DNA of 64,000 nt from the NCBI GenBank assembly GCA_947589225.1, contig CANQBC010000002.1, forward strand, positions 1-64,000. The letters run 5' to 3'. The notes under the pieces were generated by a model. That model was not told the DNA's origin. It did not search any database and saw only the letters and a program-made list of their open reading frames with translations. A program made the translations under genes and the position numbers. Source of the stretch: an uncultured Oscillospiraceae bacterium. Its GTDB lineage: Bacteria > Bacillota > Clostridia > Oscillospirales > Oscillospiraceae. Positions 1 through 8,303 of the stretch are shown here, in pieces (the first letter of the stretch is position 1; every line of letters starts with the position of its first letter).

Positions 1-306
1 CAGCACGAGCTATATAAGAAGTACTTCCCCAACGGCGGCGGATCCATCTTCACCTTTGAGATAAAGGGCGGCAAGGAGGCGGCGTTCAGGTTCATCGACA
101 GCCTGGAGATCTTCTCGCTGCTGGCAAATGTGGCAGATGTGAAGAGCCTGGTCATTCACCCGGCGTCCACCACCCACAGCCAGCTCAATGATGCCGAGCT
201 TGCCGACCAGGGCATCACGCAAAGCACCATACGCCTCTCCATCGGCACCGAGCACATCGACGATATCATCGCCGATTTGGAGAAGGGCTTTTCGGCGATC
301 GAATAA
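1..306 (+). CDS. metY: O-acetylhomoserine sulfhydrylase, C-terminal end (partial)
   Basis: This is the last 101 codons of a Cys/Met-metabolism PLP enzyme; the start lies outside the window. The sequence contains KSLVIHPASTTHSQL followed by IRLSIGTEHIDDIIADLE, the C-terminal signature of O-acetylhomoserine (thiol)-lyases. In that family the enzyme joins sulfide or methanethiol to O-acetylhomoserine in the cytoplasm, giving homocysteine or methionine. The PLP lysine would be upstream and cannot be checked. The next gene begins about 30 bases later on the same strand and is followed by metNIQ, so this is probably the promoter-proximal gene of a methionine operon. A cystathionine gamma-synthase is possible, but the long insertion-type C-terminus fits MetY better. 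Confidence 0.85.
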   Translation, partial: QHELYKKYFPNGGGSIFTFEIKGGKEAAFRFIDSLEIFSLLANVADVKSLVIHPASTTHSQLNDAELADQGITQSTIRLSIGTEHIDDIIADLEKGFSAIE

Positions 307-338
307 TTTTGTTCATGTTATTTAAGAAGGTGTATTCG

Positions 339-1514
339 TTGAGCACGATCGCAGACCGCATACAAAAGGAGTGGCTTACGCGAATCCGCCGGGATCTTCA
401 CCGGCACCCGGAGCTGGCGCTTCAGGAGTACCGCACGGCGGAAAGAATTGAGGAGGAGCTTACAAAGCTCGGCATCTCCCACACGCGGGTGGGTGAGACG
501 GGCGTCCTGGGTGTCCTGAACGGTTCGCTTCCGGGGGTTGCCGTTGTCGCCCTCCGGGCGGACATCGACGCCCTGCCCATTTGGGAGACAAACGACGTGG
601 ACTATCGCTCCCAGGCACCCGGCGTGATGCACGCCTGCGGTCACGACGCCCACACCGCGAGCCTCCTGGGGGCGGCCAGGGTGCTTTCGGAGGTTCGGGA
701 GAGCTTTGGCGGCCAGGTTCGCTTCCTCTTCCAGCCGGCGGAGGAAACAGGCGGCGGGGCGCGAGACTTTTTGAGTTCCGGCGCGTTAAAAGATGTCGGG
801 CGGGTCTTTGGCCTGCACTGCGCCCCGGATTTGCCTTTGGGTACGGTGGGGCTGACGCCGGGGCCCAATAACGCGGCGGTGGATCTCTTCCGCATAGAGA
901 TCCACGGCAAATCGGCCCACGTCTCCGTACCCCAGCAGGGCGCGGACGCCCTGTACGCCGCCAGCGCGGTCGTAGTGGCGATCCAGAGCCTCGTCACCCG
1001 CCGTACATCCCCCACGGAGCCGGTGCTCATAGGCATCGGGAAGCTCACCGCCGGCACGGCCTACAACGCCGTGGCGGAGTACGCCGAGCTGGAGGGCACC
1101 ACACGGACCGTCAATGGCGCGACGCGCTCAGGGCTCAGAGAGCGGATCGACGAGACGGCGAAAAAAATCGCCGCCCTGAGCGGCGCTGAGGCGGACGTCC
1201 GCTGGACGGACGTGACGCCGGCGCTGGTGAACGATCCCACCGCCTGCCGGGAGGTGAAGGCCGTGGCCGAGGCGCTGGGCGCCCATGTGATCACGGATCG
1301 CCCCCTGTCTTTGGGCGGAGACAATTTCGCGGAGTACCTGAACGCTGTCCCCGGCTGTTACGCGTATCTGGGAACCGCTGATCCCGCGCGCCCGGAGACT
1401 CGCCGCGGCCTCCACTGCGGCGGCTTCGACCTTGATGAGGACGCGCTTGTCACCGGCGCGGCGCTTTATGCCGGCGCCTCTCTCAATTGGCTGACCAGGA
1501 GTGTGGAGCTATGA
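339..1514 (+). CDS. M20-family amidohydrolase (N-acyl amino acid hydrolase)
   Basis: This 391-aa M20D metallopeptidase-like amidohydrolase belongs to the hippurate hydrolase/IAA-amino acid hydrolase/aminoacylase group. Visible metal-site motifs are RADIDALPI, GVMHACGHDAHTA, FQPAEETGGG and the late SLGGDNFAEY. The family removes acyl groups from N-acyl amino acids in the cytoplasm. I chose the TTG at 339 because AGAAGGTG lies six bases before it; TTG 309 and ATG 315 are in frame but lack a good ribosome site. The stop overlaps the metN start by four bases (ATGA), so translation is probably coupled. Its place between metY and metNIQ suggests that it frees methionine from N-acyl-methionine or a similar compound. 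That substrate is inferred. Confidence 0.85.
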   Translation: MSTIADRIQKEWLTRIRRDLHRHPELALQEYRTAERIEEELTKLGISHTRVGETGVLGVLNGSLPGVAVVALRADIDALPIWETNDVDYRSQAPGVMHACGHDAHTASLLGAARVLSEVRESFGGQVRFLFQPAEETGGGARDFLSSGALKDVGRVFGLHCAPDLPLGTVGLTPGPNNAAVDLFRIEIHGKSAHVSVPQQGADALYAASAVVVAIQSLVTRRTSPTEPVLIGIGKLTAGTAYNAVAEYAELEGTTRTVNGATRSGLRERIDETAKKIAALSGAEADVRWTDVTPALVNDPTACREVKAVAEALGAHVITDRPLSLGGDNFAEYLNAVPGCYAYLGTADPARPETRRGLHCGGFDLDEDALVTGAALYAGASLNWLTRSVEL

Positions 1515-2551
1515 TCAAAATCGAACACGTCAGCCGCCGCTTCACCGGACGCGGCGGGACGGTGGACGCGCTCAAGGACGTGTCCATCCATGTGGAAAAG
1601 GGCGACATATTCGGCATTATCGGCTTCTCCGGCGCGGGGAAATCCACGCTCCTGCGCATGGTCAACGGGCTGGAGACGCCGGACTCCGGATCCGTCACCG
1701 TGGACGGGCAGGTGCTGGCGGGACTGGGCAAGCGTGACCTGCGGATCCTGCGGCGGAAGATCGGCATGGTGTTCCAGCAGTTCAACCTTTTAGAGTCCAA
1801 GACGGTTTACCACAACATCGCCATTCCCCTGATCCTAGAGGGCACGAACAGTGACGAGATCGCCCGGCGCGTGGCGGAGGTCCTGCGCTTCGTGGAGCTG
1901 GAGGATAAGCGCGACACATACGTAAGCCAGCTCTCCGGCGGGCAGAAGCAGCGTGTGGGCATCGCCCGCGCCCTGGCTACGGAGCCCACCATTCTTTTGT
2001 GCGACGAGGCCACCAGCGCCCTGGATCCCCAGACCACGGAATCCATTCTGGCTCTTTTGAAGCGCGTCAACCGGGAGATGGGCGTTACCATCCTCCTCAT
2101 CACCCACCAGATGCAGGTCATTCAGAGGATATGCAACAAGGTCGCCGTCATGGAGACCGGACAGATCGTGGAACAGGGGAGCGTGCTGGAGGTGTTCGGA
2201 AGGCCCCGGACAGAGGCGGCGGGTCGATTCGTGCGTACGGTCATCAACGATCAGATCCCCGAGAGCATCATCGGCCTTGTGCGCGATGAGACGCGCAATC
2301 ACCGGGTCGAACAGCTGAAGTTCGTGGGCAGCAGCGTCAAGAAGCCGGTCATCTCCGGCATCTGCAAGACCGAGGGCGTGGAGGTCAACATCCTGGGCGC
2401 CACGGTACAGGAGATGCAGGACAGCGTCATGTGCGTCTTTATTCTCCAGATTTTCGGCCCGGATGACAAATTGGATCAGGCCGAGCGGAGCATGGACGAG
2501 GCGGGCGTCCTGCGGGAGAGGATGGTGATCAATGATGGGCGACTTTCTTAA
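1511..2551 (+). CDS. metN: Methionine ABC transporter ATP-binding protein MetN
   Basis: This 346-aa protein is the ATPase of the methionine importer. The ABC core shows Walker A GFSGAGKST, Q-loop VFQQFNLL, signature LSGGQKQRVGIARAL and Walker B ILLCDEATSALD. The C-terminal ~90 residues (from about IIGLVRDETRN) form the NIL regulatory domain, which binds methionine and inhibits transport in characterised homologs. ATG 1511 overlaps the stop of the amidohydrolase, and the longer in-frame ORF upstream is a shadow. It overlaps metI by about 20 bases. ABC core, NIL domain, permease and lipoprotein in a row make the assignment firm. Confidence 0.95.
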   Translation: MIKIEHVSRRFTGRGGTVDALKDVSIHVEKGDIFGIIGFSGAGKSTLLRMVNGLETPDSGSVTVDGQVLAGLGKRDLRILRRKIGMVFQQFNLLESKTVYHNIAIPLILEGTNSDEIARRVAEVLRFVELEDKRDTYVSQLSGGQKQRVGIARALATEPTILLCDEATSALDPQTTESILALLKRVNREMGVTILLITHQMQVIQRICNKVAVMETGQIVEQGSVLEVFGRPRTEAAGRFVRTVINDQIPESIIGLVRDETRNHRVEQLKFVGSSVKKPVISGICKTEGVEVNILGATVQEMQDSVMCVFILQIFGPDDKLDQAERSMDEAGVLRERMVINDGRLS

Positions 2552-3215
2552 TACGAAAATCTTCAACGTCACCGTAGAGCGGCTTCTGCTCAACGGCGGG
2601 CAGACCCTCTACATGGTGGGCTGTTCCCTCCTGGCAGGCACGGTGATCGGCACGCTTCTGGCGCTTGCGCTGGTGTTCTGCCGCAAAGGGGGGCTGGCGG
2701 AGAATCGGGTCGTTTACAACCTCGTCAGCGCGTTTATCAACGTAGTGCGCAGCGTCCCCTTCGCCATTCTTCTCGTGACCATTATGCCCTTCACCCGTGC
2801 TGTCGTGGGAACCACCATAGGCAGCACCGCCGCGCTGGTGCCGCTGATTGTCTACATCAGCCCGTATCTGGCACGCCTCATCGAAAATAGCCTCCTGGAG
2901 ATAAGCCCCGGCATCCTCGAAGCCGCCAAGGCCATGGGCGCCACCAATTATCAGATCATACGGTATTTTCTCATCCCGGAGACGCTGGGCTCCATCGTCC
3001 TCGGCCTCACCACCGGAACCGTAGGACTTCTGGGCGCCTCCGCCATGGCCGGTTACGTGGGCGGCGGCGGAGTGGGAGACCTGGCGCTGACATACGGTTA
3101 CGAGAGGATGAACACGCCCCTGATGATCCTGACGGTCATCATTCTGGTGGTTCTGGTACAGCTTCTACAGCTTGCCGGAAACGCCATATCCAAGAAATTA
3201 CGGGAACACAGATAA
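2532..3215 (+). CDS. metI: Methionine ABC transporter permease MetI
   Basis: This 227-aa inner-membrane permease has five or more hydrophobic helices and the EAA-type coupling loop ILEAAKAMGATNYQIIRYFLIPE. The GYVGGGGVGDLA stretch near the end is typical of the MetI branch. It forms the translocation pore with MetN. The start overlaps the end of metN; ATG 2532 and ATG 2535 are consecutive and cannot be separated by sequence alone. Confidence 0.94.
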   Translation: MMGDFLNTKIFNVTVERLLLNGGQTLYMVGCSLLAGTVIGTLLALALVFCRKGGLAENRVVYNLVSAFINVVRSVPFAILLVTIMPFTRAVVGTTIGSTAALVPLIVYISPYLARLIENSLLEISPGILEAAKAMGATNYQIIRYFLIPETLGSIVLGLTTGTVGLLGASAMAGYVGGGGVGDLALTYGYERMNTPLMILTVIILVVLVQLLQLAGNAISKKLREHR

Positions 3216-3277
3216 GACCATCCCGATGTTCCCTTTATATATCATATTTCTTATCATTTTGAAGGAAGGTAATTCTC

Positions 3278-4108
3278 TTGAAAAAGTTTATCCTGATCAC
3301 CCTTGCTCTGGCACTTACCCTGTCGCTCGCAGCCTGCTCCTCCGGCGGCTCGGAGACTGAAAAGACCGAGATCAAATACAGCAAGTCCCAGGGGCCATAC
3401 ACCGAGCTCTTTGAGGCGGCCATCGTCCCCATTTTGGAGAAGCAGGGCTACACCCTGACCGCCGTTGAAACCTCGGATCTGCTGATCGCCGACCAGATCC
3501 TCCAGAACGGCGAGGTGGACGTGAACGTAGAACAGCACACCGCCTACGCGGAGAATTTCAATGAGTCCAACGACGGGGACCTTACGCCCATCAGCCCTAT
3601 TCCCACCGTCCCGGCGGGCGTGTACTCCGTCAATCACACCTCTCTTGATGAGATCGCGGACGGCGCCACCGTGGCGGTGCCAAACGATGCCTCCAACACC
3701 GCCCGCTGCTACCTGATGCTCCAGAAGATCGGCTGGATCACTCTGGATCCCGACGCCGATCCCAGCACAGTCACCCAGGACGACATCATCGAAAACCCCT
3801 ACAACATCCAATTCACCGAGATGAAGTCCCTGACTATTCCCGCCGCCATCCAGGACTTTGACTACGTGGCCATCACCGGAAGCGTGGTCTACAACGCCGG
3901 CATCGACGCCTCCACCGCCCTTGCCAACGAGGATATCCAGGATCACCTGGTGCTTCAGGTGGTGGTCAAGGAGGAGAACAAGGACGCCCCCTGGGCTCAG
4001 GCCATCGTGGACGCCTATCACTCCGATGAGTTTAAGCAGTACATCGCCGAGAACAACGACGGCCTCTGGTGGATTCCCCCCGAGCTTCAAGTTCAAAAAA
4101 ACAAATAA
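3278..4108 (+). CDS. metQ: Methionine-binding lipoprotein MetQ
   Basis: This 276-aa lipoprotein is the substrate-binding component of the importer. It starts with a signal peptide and lipobox LSLAAC, so Cys20 would be acylated and the protein anchored outside the membrane. The mature part matches the NLPA family: ILEKQGYTLTAVETSD, VDVNVEQHTAYAENFN and VAVPNDASNTARCYLMLQKIGWI, the last containing the usual PNDxxNxxR ligand-loop motif. A strong GAAGGAAGGT ribosome site lies 62 bases after metI. It probably ends the metY-amidohydrolase-metNIQ transcript. Confidence 0.94.
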   Translation: MKKFILITLALALTLSLAACSSGGSETEKTEIKYSKSQGPYTELFEAAIVPILEKQGYTLTAVETSDLLIADQILQNGEVDVNVEQHTAYAENFNESNDGDLTPISPIPTVPAGVYSVNHTSLDEIADGATVAVPNDASNTARCYLMLQKIGWITLDPDADPSTVTQDDIIENPYNIQFTEMKSLTIPAAIQDFDYVAITGSVVYNAGIDASTALANEDIQDHLVLQVVVKEENKDAPWAQAIVDAYHSDEFKQYIAENNDGLWWIPPELQVQKNK

Positions 4109-4126
4109 TAACCGCTTTGTGGTTAT
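4108..4126 (+). terminator. Weak inverted repeat after metQ
   Basis: A six-base-pair inverted repeat ATAACC/GGTTAT with a seven-base loop begins at the metQ stop codon. It has no T-run, so it may only mark the 3' end or aid RNA stability. I see nothing better between metQ and the convergent folA gene. Confidence 0.3.
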
Positions 4127-4213
4127 GAAACCTTAAATCCATCTGTTTTCCGGAGGCGCAGAGTCGGATGGCCTGGACATGGTTTTAAGGCGACGGGAGT
4201 CCTCCCCGAAAAA

Positions 4214-4711
4214 TCAGCCGTCTTTTTCCCATGTCTGGAAGGCGTACCTCAGTCCGCCCGACTCCTTTTCCTCGCCGGGGTCGGTGAGACGCCATCCGGG
4301 GAGCTTATCAAGTTCCGGGAAAAAGGCGTCGTTTTCGGCATTGGCGAATATCCTTGTGACGTGGGCCCTGCGGCAATAGGGGAGGAACGCTTTATAGATA
4401 CTCTCGCCGCCGATGACAAACACGGCCCCGTCCTGCGCGCACAAGCTTAGCGCCTCCTCCACCCCGCGGGCTGTCTCCGCGCCCTCCGCGTGGAAGCTCC
4501 CGTCCCGGGTCAGGACGATGTTGCGCCGGTTTTTGAGGGGCCTTCCGCCGGGGAAGTCAAGGAGCGTCCTGCGCCCTACGATCACCGTGCCGCGGCCTGT
4601 GACCTCCCGGAAGTGCCGGCGATCCTCGGGAATAACCAGGGTCTGGGTGCCGTTGAGGCCGATGCCCCAGTTTAAGTCGGCGGCCACGACGATCTCAAGG
4701 TCGTTTCTCAT
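4214..4711 (-). CDS. folA: Dihydrofolate reductase
   Basis: This 165-aa protein reduces dihydrofolate to tetrahydrofolate with NADPH in the cytoplasm. It has the N-terminal IVVAADLNWGIGLNG, TVIVGRRTLLDFPGGRPLKNRRNIVL around the cofactor site, and VFVIGGESIYKAFLPYC. The length is normal for a chromosomal DHFR. The segment before the GR-TVIVGR motif (IPEDRRHFREVT) departs somewhat from the common DLKWFKxxT form. The ATG overlaps the thyA stop by four bases, so dTMP synthesis and regeneration of its folate by-product are translationally coupled. Confidence 0.93.
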   Translation of the reverse strand: MRNDLEIVVAADLNWGIGLNGTQTLVIPEDRRHFREVTGRGTVIVGRRTLLDFPGGRPLKNRRNIVLTRDGSFHAEGAETARGVEEALSLCAQDGAVFVIGGESIYKAFLPYCRRAHVTRIFANAENDAFFPELDKLPGWRLTDPGEEKESGGLRYAFQTWEKDG

Positions 4712-5538
4712 ATGGCCACCGGTATCTTTTCGTCAAACTCGTTGTATTCGTACCCCTCCAGACGGAAGCTGTCGCGGGTGAAGGCGTAGAAGTCGGTGAC
4801 AGATCTGTCGATAATGAATTTCGGGGCGGGCTTGGGCTCCCGCGTCAGGAGCTTCTTCACCAGCGCCACGTGCCTGTCGTAAATGTGCGCGTCCGCGATG
4901 ACGTGGACAAGCTCACCCGCCTCCAGCCCGGAAACCTGCGCTATCATATGTACAAGAACCGCGTACTGGACCACATTCCAGTTGGAGGCGGTCAGCATGT
5001 CCTGGGAGCGCTGGTTGAGGATGGCGTTGAGCTTCCTGCCGGAGACGTTGAAAGTCATGGAGTAGGCACACGGATAAAGGCCCATCTCGTGGAGATCGGC
5101 GTGGTTATAAATATTTGTCATGATGCGGCGGCTTGCCGGGTCGTGCTTCAGGTCGTAGAGCACCTTGTCCACCTGGTCAAACTCCCCCTCGGGGTATATG
5201 TGCTTGATGCCCAGCTGATAGCCGTAAGCCTTGCCGATGGAGCCCGTCTCGTCGGCCCAGCTGTCCCAGATGTGGCCCCGGAGATCCTTGATGTTGTTGG
5301 ACTTAGCCTGCCATATCCAGAGAAGCTCATCTACGGCGCTCTTCCAGTAGGTGCGGCGGAGCGTCATAATGGGAAATTCCTTTGAGAGGTCGTAGCGGTT
5401 GACAATTCCGAATTTTTTGATCGTGTGCGCCGGTGAGCCGTCCTGCCACTTCGGTCTTACGTTCAGGTTCGTATCCCACACGCCGGTGCTTAATATGTCC
5501 CGGCAGTTGGAAATAAATATGCTGTCCGCCCTGCTCAT
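4708..5538 (-). CDS. thyA: Thymidylate synthase
   Basis: This 276-aa enzyme methylates dUMP to dTMP with methylene-tetrahydrofolate. The catalytic cysteine is Cys157 in GLYPCAYSMTFNV, and the dUMP-binding motif is QRSQD at 176-180. WNVVQYA and HVIADAHIYDRH are also typical. The usual PCH triplet reads PCA here, so the residue after the nucleophile is not His. ATG 5538 is preferred over an upstream in-frame start because AAGGGGAAGG stands just before it. A TTGCAA-17-TATAAT promoter lies about 40 bases upstream. The stop overlaps the folA start. Confidence 0.95.
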   Translation of the reverse strand: MSRADSIFISNCRDILSTGVWDTNLNVRPKWQDGSPAHTIKKFGIVNRYDLSKEFPIMTLRRTYWKSAVDELLWIWQAKSNNIKDLRGHIWDSWADETGSIGKAYGYQLGIKHIYPEGEFDQVDKVLYDLKHDPASRRIMTNIYNHADLHEMGLYPCAYSMTFNVSGRKLNAILNQRSQDMLTASNWNVVQYAVLVHMIAQVSGLEAGELVHVIADAHIYDRHVALVKKLLTREPKPAPKFIIDRSVTDFYAFTRDSFRLEGYEYNEFDEKIPVAI

Positions 5539-5565
5539 TTTTTCCCTTCCCCTTTGTAAAACTGT

Positions 5566-5594
5566 TTGACAAATCAATTATAATAGTGTATCTT
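5566..5594 (+). promoter_or_regulatory. Sigma-A-type promoter of tRNA-Ser
   Basis: A perfect TTGACA is followed after 17 bases by TATCTT, about 29 bases before the tRNA. It overlaps the thyA promoter on the opposite strand. Confidence 0.6.
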
Positions 5595-5605
5595 AATATT
5601 TGCAA
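5577..5605 (-). promoter_or_regulatory. Sigma-A-type promoter of thyA-folA
   Basis: On the minus strand a TTGCAA box is followed after 17 bases by a perfect TATAAT. It is correctly placed 39 bases before the thyA start and is interleaved with the tRNA-Ser promoter on the other strand, so the two may compete for RNA polymerase. Confidence 0.7.
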
Positions 5606-5622
5606 CAAAAACATACAGCTAT

Positions 5623-5711
5623 GCAGCGGTATCGAAGCGGTCATAACGGGGCTGACTCGAAATCAGTTTGACGGCAACGTCACGTGGGTTCGAATCCCAC
5701 CCGCTGCGCCA
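5623..5711 (+). tRNA. tRNA-Ser (anticodon CGA)
   Basis: This 89-nt class II tRNA has acceptor arms GCAGCGG and CCGCTGC, discriminator G and an encoded CCA. The anticodon loop CTCGAAA places CGA at 34-36, which reads UCG. A long variable arm (TTTGACGGCAACGTCA) precedes the T-arm GTGGGTTCGAATCCCAC. The long variable arm and the G discriminator are serine identity features. Confidence 0.95.
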
Positions 5712-5737
5712 CGCCGTCGCGGAACACGCGATGGCCC

Positions 5738-5775
5738 GAAAGAAGGCAGTCGCCGGAAGGCGGCTGCTTTCTTTC
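5738..5775 (+). terminator. Rho-independent terminator after tRNA-Ser
   Basis: A 17-pair stem beginning GAAAGAAGGCAG, with a GGAA loop and two G-U pairs, ends in CTTTCTTTC. It is placed to end the tRNA transcript and may also serve lepA transcripts arriving from the other side. Confidence 0.75.
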
Positions 5776-5848
5776 TCACTCGCTGTGTTCGCTTCTCCTC
5801 TCCCCACGCGATCGAAGATCGCGCGGGGGCCCAAAAATGCGCCCTCTT

Positions 5849-7654
5849 CTACTCGTCCAGCTTGAGGACGGCCATAAACGCCTCTGTGGGGATCTGTACG
5901 GAGCCCAGCTGTCGCATTTTCTTTTTACCCTCTTTTTGCTTCTCAAGGAGCTTCTTCTTGCGGGTGATGTCGCCGCCGTAGCACTTGGCCAGCACGTCCT
6001 TGCGCAGTGCCTTGACCGTCTCCCGGGCGATGATTTTCCCGCCGATGGCCGCTTGAACCGGCACCTCGAAGAGCTGCCGGGGGATGTTGTCCCTGAGCTT
6101 TTCGCAAAGCTTTCTGGCCCTGGGGTACGCCTTCTCCCTGTGGGCGATGAAGCTCAGCGCGTCCACCTGATCGCCGTTTAAAAGCATATCCACCTTTACA
6201 AGGTCGGAGGGCCTATACTCGGCAAGCTCGTAATCCAGCGAGGCGTAGCCCCTGGTTTTCGCCTTTAAGGTGTCAAAAAAGTCGTAGATGATCTCCCCCA
6301 GGGGCATGTAATAGCGAAGCTCCGCAAGATTCGTGTCCAGGTACTGCATATCCCGGTACTCGCCCCGCCGCTCCTGGCACATGGGCATGATGTTCCCCAC
6401 AAATTCCGGCGGCGTGATGATGGAGGCGGCCACGAACGGCTCCTTTGTCTCCAAAATGGCGGAGGGGTCCGGGTAGTTGTGGGGGTTGTCCACCATCACC
6501 ACCGTCCCGTCGGTCTTGGTCACCTCGTAGATGACGGAGGGCAGCGTGGTGATGAGGTCTAAGTTGAACTCCCGCTCCAGGCGCTCCTGGATGATCTCCA
6601 TGTGGAGCATCCCCAGGAAGCCGCAGCGGAAGCCGAAGCCCAGCGCCGCCGAGGTCTCCGGCTCGAAGGAGAGGCTGGCGTCGTTGAGCTGCAATTTTTC
6701 CAGGGCGTCCCGGAGATCCGGGAATTTGCTCCCGTCCTCGGTGTAGATGCCGCAGTAGACCATCTGCCGCGCCGGACGGTAGCCGGGGAGCGGATCTGCG
6801 GCGGGGCGGGCGGCCAGCGTCACGGTGTCGCCGACCTGGGTGTCCCGGACGTTCTTGATGGAGGCGGTGAAGTACCCCACCTCTCCGGCGTAGAGGCCCT
6901 CCTCGGGCCGGTAGCTCTTGGGCAGGAGGTGGCCGCACTCGATGACGTCGTACTCCGCGCCGGAGGCCATCATGCGGACGCGGTCGCCCGTGTGGAGCTG
7001 CCCGTCCACCAGCCGCACATAGACCACCACGCCCCGGTAGGCGTCATACTGGGAATCGAAGATGAGGGCGCGCAACGGAGCGTCCCGGTCGCCGGCGGGG
7101 GCGGGGATCTTGTCAACAACAGCCCGGAGTACCGCCTCCACGTTGGTTCCCAGCTTGGCGGAGATCTCCGGCGCGTCCATGGCCTCCAGGCCGATAACGT
7201 TCTCGACCTCCTCCTTCGCCTTCCTGGGGTCGGCGGCGGGGAGGTCGATCTTATTAATCACAGGCACGATCTCAAGCTCGTGCTCCAGGGCCAGGTACGT
7301 GTTGGCCAGGGTCTGGGCCTCCACGCCCTGGGCGGCGTCCACCACCAGGAGCGCCCCCTCGCAGGCGGCGAGCGACCTTGAGACCTCGTAGCCGAAGTCC
7401 ACATGCCCCGGTGTGTCGATGAGGTTCAGCACATAGGTGTTCCCGTCGTCCGCCTTGTAGTCCAGACGTACAGCCCGGGCCTTGATGGTGATGCCATGCT
7501 CCCGCTCCAGGTCCATGTTGTCCAGAAGCTGATCCTCCATCTCCCGGGTGGGCACCGCGCCGGTAAGCTCGATGAGCCGGTCGGACAGCGTGGACTTGCC
7601 ATGATCGACGTGCGCGATGATGGAGAAGTTGCGAATAAGTGATTGGTCTGTCAT
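5849..7654 (-). CDS. lepA: Elongation factor 4 (LepA), ribosome back-translocating GTPase
   Basis: This 601-aa translational GTPase has the normal family length. G-motifs are AHVDHGKST (G1), the [10 protein letters not shown] switch I region, DTPGHVDF (G3) and NKIDLP (G4). Domains II-V and the LepA-specific C-terminal domain follow ([22 protein letters not shown]). LepA binds stalled or mistranslocated ribosomes and moves tRNAs back. ATG 7654 has a GAGGTGACTT ribosome site. The first 21 codons with their ribosome site occur twice more upstream in a tandem repeat, each copy feeding a short ORF that stops within the ribosome site of the next start. Confidence 0.96.
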   Translation of the reverse strand: MTDQSLIRNFSIIAHVDHGKSTLSDRLIELTGAVPTREMEDQLLDNMDLEREHGITIKARAVRLDYKADDGNTYVLNLIDTPGHVDFGYEVSRSLAACEGALLVVDAAQGVEAQTLANTYLALEHELEIVPVINKIDLPAADPRKAKEEVENVIGLEAMDAPEISAKLGTNVEAVLRAVVDKIPAPAGDRDAPLRALIFDSQYDAYRGVVVYVRLVDGQLHTGDRVRMMASGAEYDVIECGHLLPKSYRPEEGLYAGEVGYFTASIKNVRDTQVGDTVTLAARPAADPLPGYRPARQMVYCGIYTEDGSKFPDLRDALEKLQLNDASLSFEPETSAALGFGFRCGFLGMLHMEIIQERLEREFNLDLITTLPSVIYEVTKTDGTVVMVDNPHNYPDPSAILETKEPFVAASIITPPEFVGNIMPMCQERRGEYRDMQYLDTNLAELRYYMPLGEIIYDFFDTLKAKTRGYASLDYELAEYRPSDLVKVDMLLNGDQVDALSFIAHREKAYPRARKLCEKLRDNIPRQLFEVPVQAAIGGKIIARETVKALRKDVLAKCYGGDITRKKKLLEKQKEGKKKMRQLGSVQIPTEAFMAVLKLDE

Positions 7655-7662
7655 AAGTCACC

Positions 7663-7875
7663 TCAGTTACCGTACGGCAAGTCCACGCTGCCGCGCCGGG
7701 TGGCGCGTCCAAGCGTTTTGCGAAGCAAAACCTTGCCGCAGGCGGAATTCACTTCCGCCGAGGAAGTCAAATCAAAAGGGGCCCCCGCAAGACCGCGGGT
7801 CTTGTGGGGAACGGACTTGCCATGATCGACGTGCGCGATGATGGAGAAATTACGGATAAGTGATTGGTCTGTCAT
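7663..7875 (-). pseudogene. Decoy lepA start, proximal 70-codon ORF
   Basis: The first 21 residues are those of LepA up to the P-loop serine (AHVDHGKS). The frame then leaves lepA and runs through the repeat spacer for 49 residues before a TGA eight bases ahead of the real lepA ATG. It has its own GAGGTGACTT ribosome site. The TGA lies inside the ribosome site of lepA, so ribosomes finishing here could restart on lepA. Whether it is a duplication relic or a regulatory leader peptide cannot be told from sequence. Confidence 0.6.
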
Positions 7876-7883
7876 AAGTCACC

Positions 7884-8096
7884 TCAGTTACCGTACGGCA
7901 AGTCCACGCTGCCGCGCCGGGTGGCGCGTCCAAGCGTTTTGCGAAGCAAAACCTTGCCGCAGGCGGAATTCACTTCCGCCGAGGAAGTCAAATCAAAAGG
8001 GGCCCCCGCAAGACCGCAGGTCTTGTGGGGAACGGACTTGCCATGATCGCCGTGAGCTATGATGGAGAAATTGCGAATAAGTGATTGGTCTGTCAT
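7884..8096 (-). pseudogene. Decoy lepA start, distal 70-codon ORF
   Basis: This is the second upstream copy, with the same structure as the ORF at 7663-7875. The N-terminal segment reads HGDHGKS instead of HVDHGKS, a change in the P-loop region that would be harmful in a real LepA. Its TGA again falls within the ribosome site of the next copy. Confidence 0.6.
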
Positions 8097-8108
8097 AAGT
8101 CACCTCAG

Positions 8109-8303
8109 CTTGTCGAGAACTCAAATCGAGCATTTTTTCCGGCGGCGTGTACGTCGGAAAAAATCCCTTTTGTCACGCAAGTGTGCCCGCGCGCGCAGCG
8201 TGACAGCAGGGAAGTTTCTCGTGAATTTCACAAAATTCACGCAAAACTTCCCGCACGTTCCCCTCTGTCGGAAAAGGCCGCAGGCCTTTTTCGACAGGCC
8301 GCT
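8109..8303 (-). repeat. Multi-hairpin dispersed element, copy a
   Basis: This region between the XRE regulator stop and the lepA leader holds four stem-loops. They are 8265-8297 (CTGTCG and AAAAGGCC arms), 8209-8252 (GGGAAGTTT and GTGAATTT arms), 8171-8205 (TGTCACGC/GCGTGACA) and 8133-8163 (TTTTTTCCG/CGGAAAAAA). Copies with the same order of hairpins but different, still complementary, arm sequences lie at 20291-20490 and 44569-44676. A linker close to GGGGAACGTGCG on the minus strand is shared. It may act as an intercistronic terminator/processing element or be a mobile repeat; no protein is encoded. Confidence 0.7.

Larger units (their letters stand above)
7592..8108 (-). repeat. 221-bp tandem repeat carrying the lepA start region
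   Basis: There are two full 221-bp units (7592-7812 and 7813-8033) and a 75-bp partial third copy (8034-8108). Each contains the first 63 bases of lepA, its ATG and its ribosome site; the full units add a spacer with three hairpins, of which CCCCGCAAGACC/GGTCTTGTGGGG is the strongest. The spacers differ at one base, while the coding parts differ at several positions (for example AAATTACGG versus AAGTTGCG). The divergence argues against a simple assembly artefact. The leader is thus a chain of coupled decoy starts ending at the true lepA gene. Confidence 0.9.

Noticed and set aside
1..338. SAM riboswitch for the methionine operon
   Set aside because: The operon start lies outside the window and no S-box pattern is seen within it.
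7592..8108. CRISPR-like repeats
   Set aside because: The period is 221 bases with near-identical spacers and a lepA start in each unit; it is a tandem duplication, not a CRISPR array.
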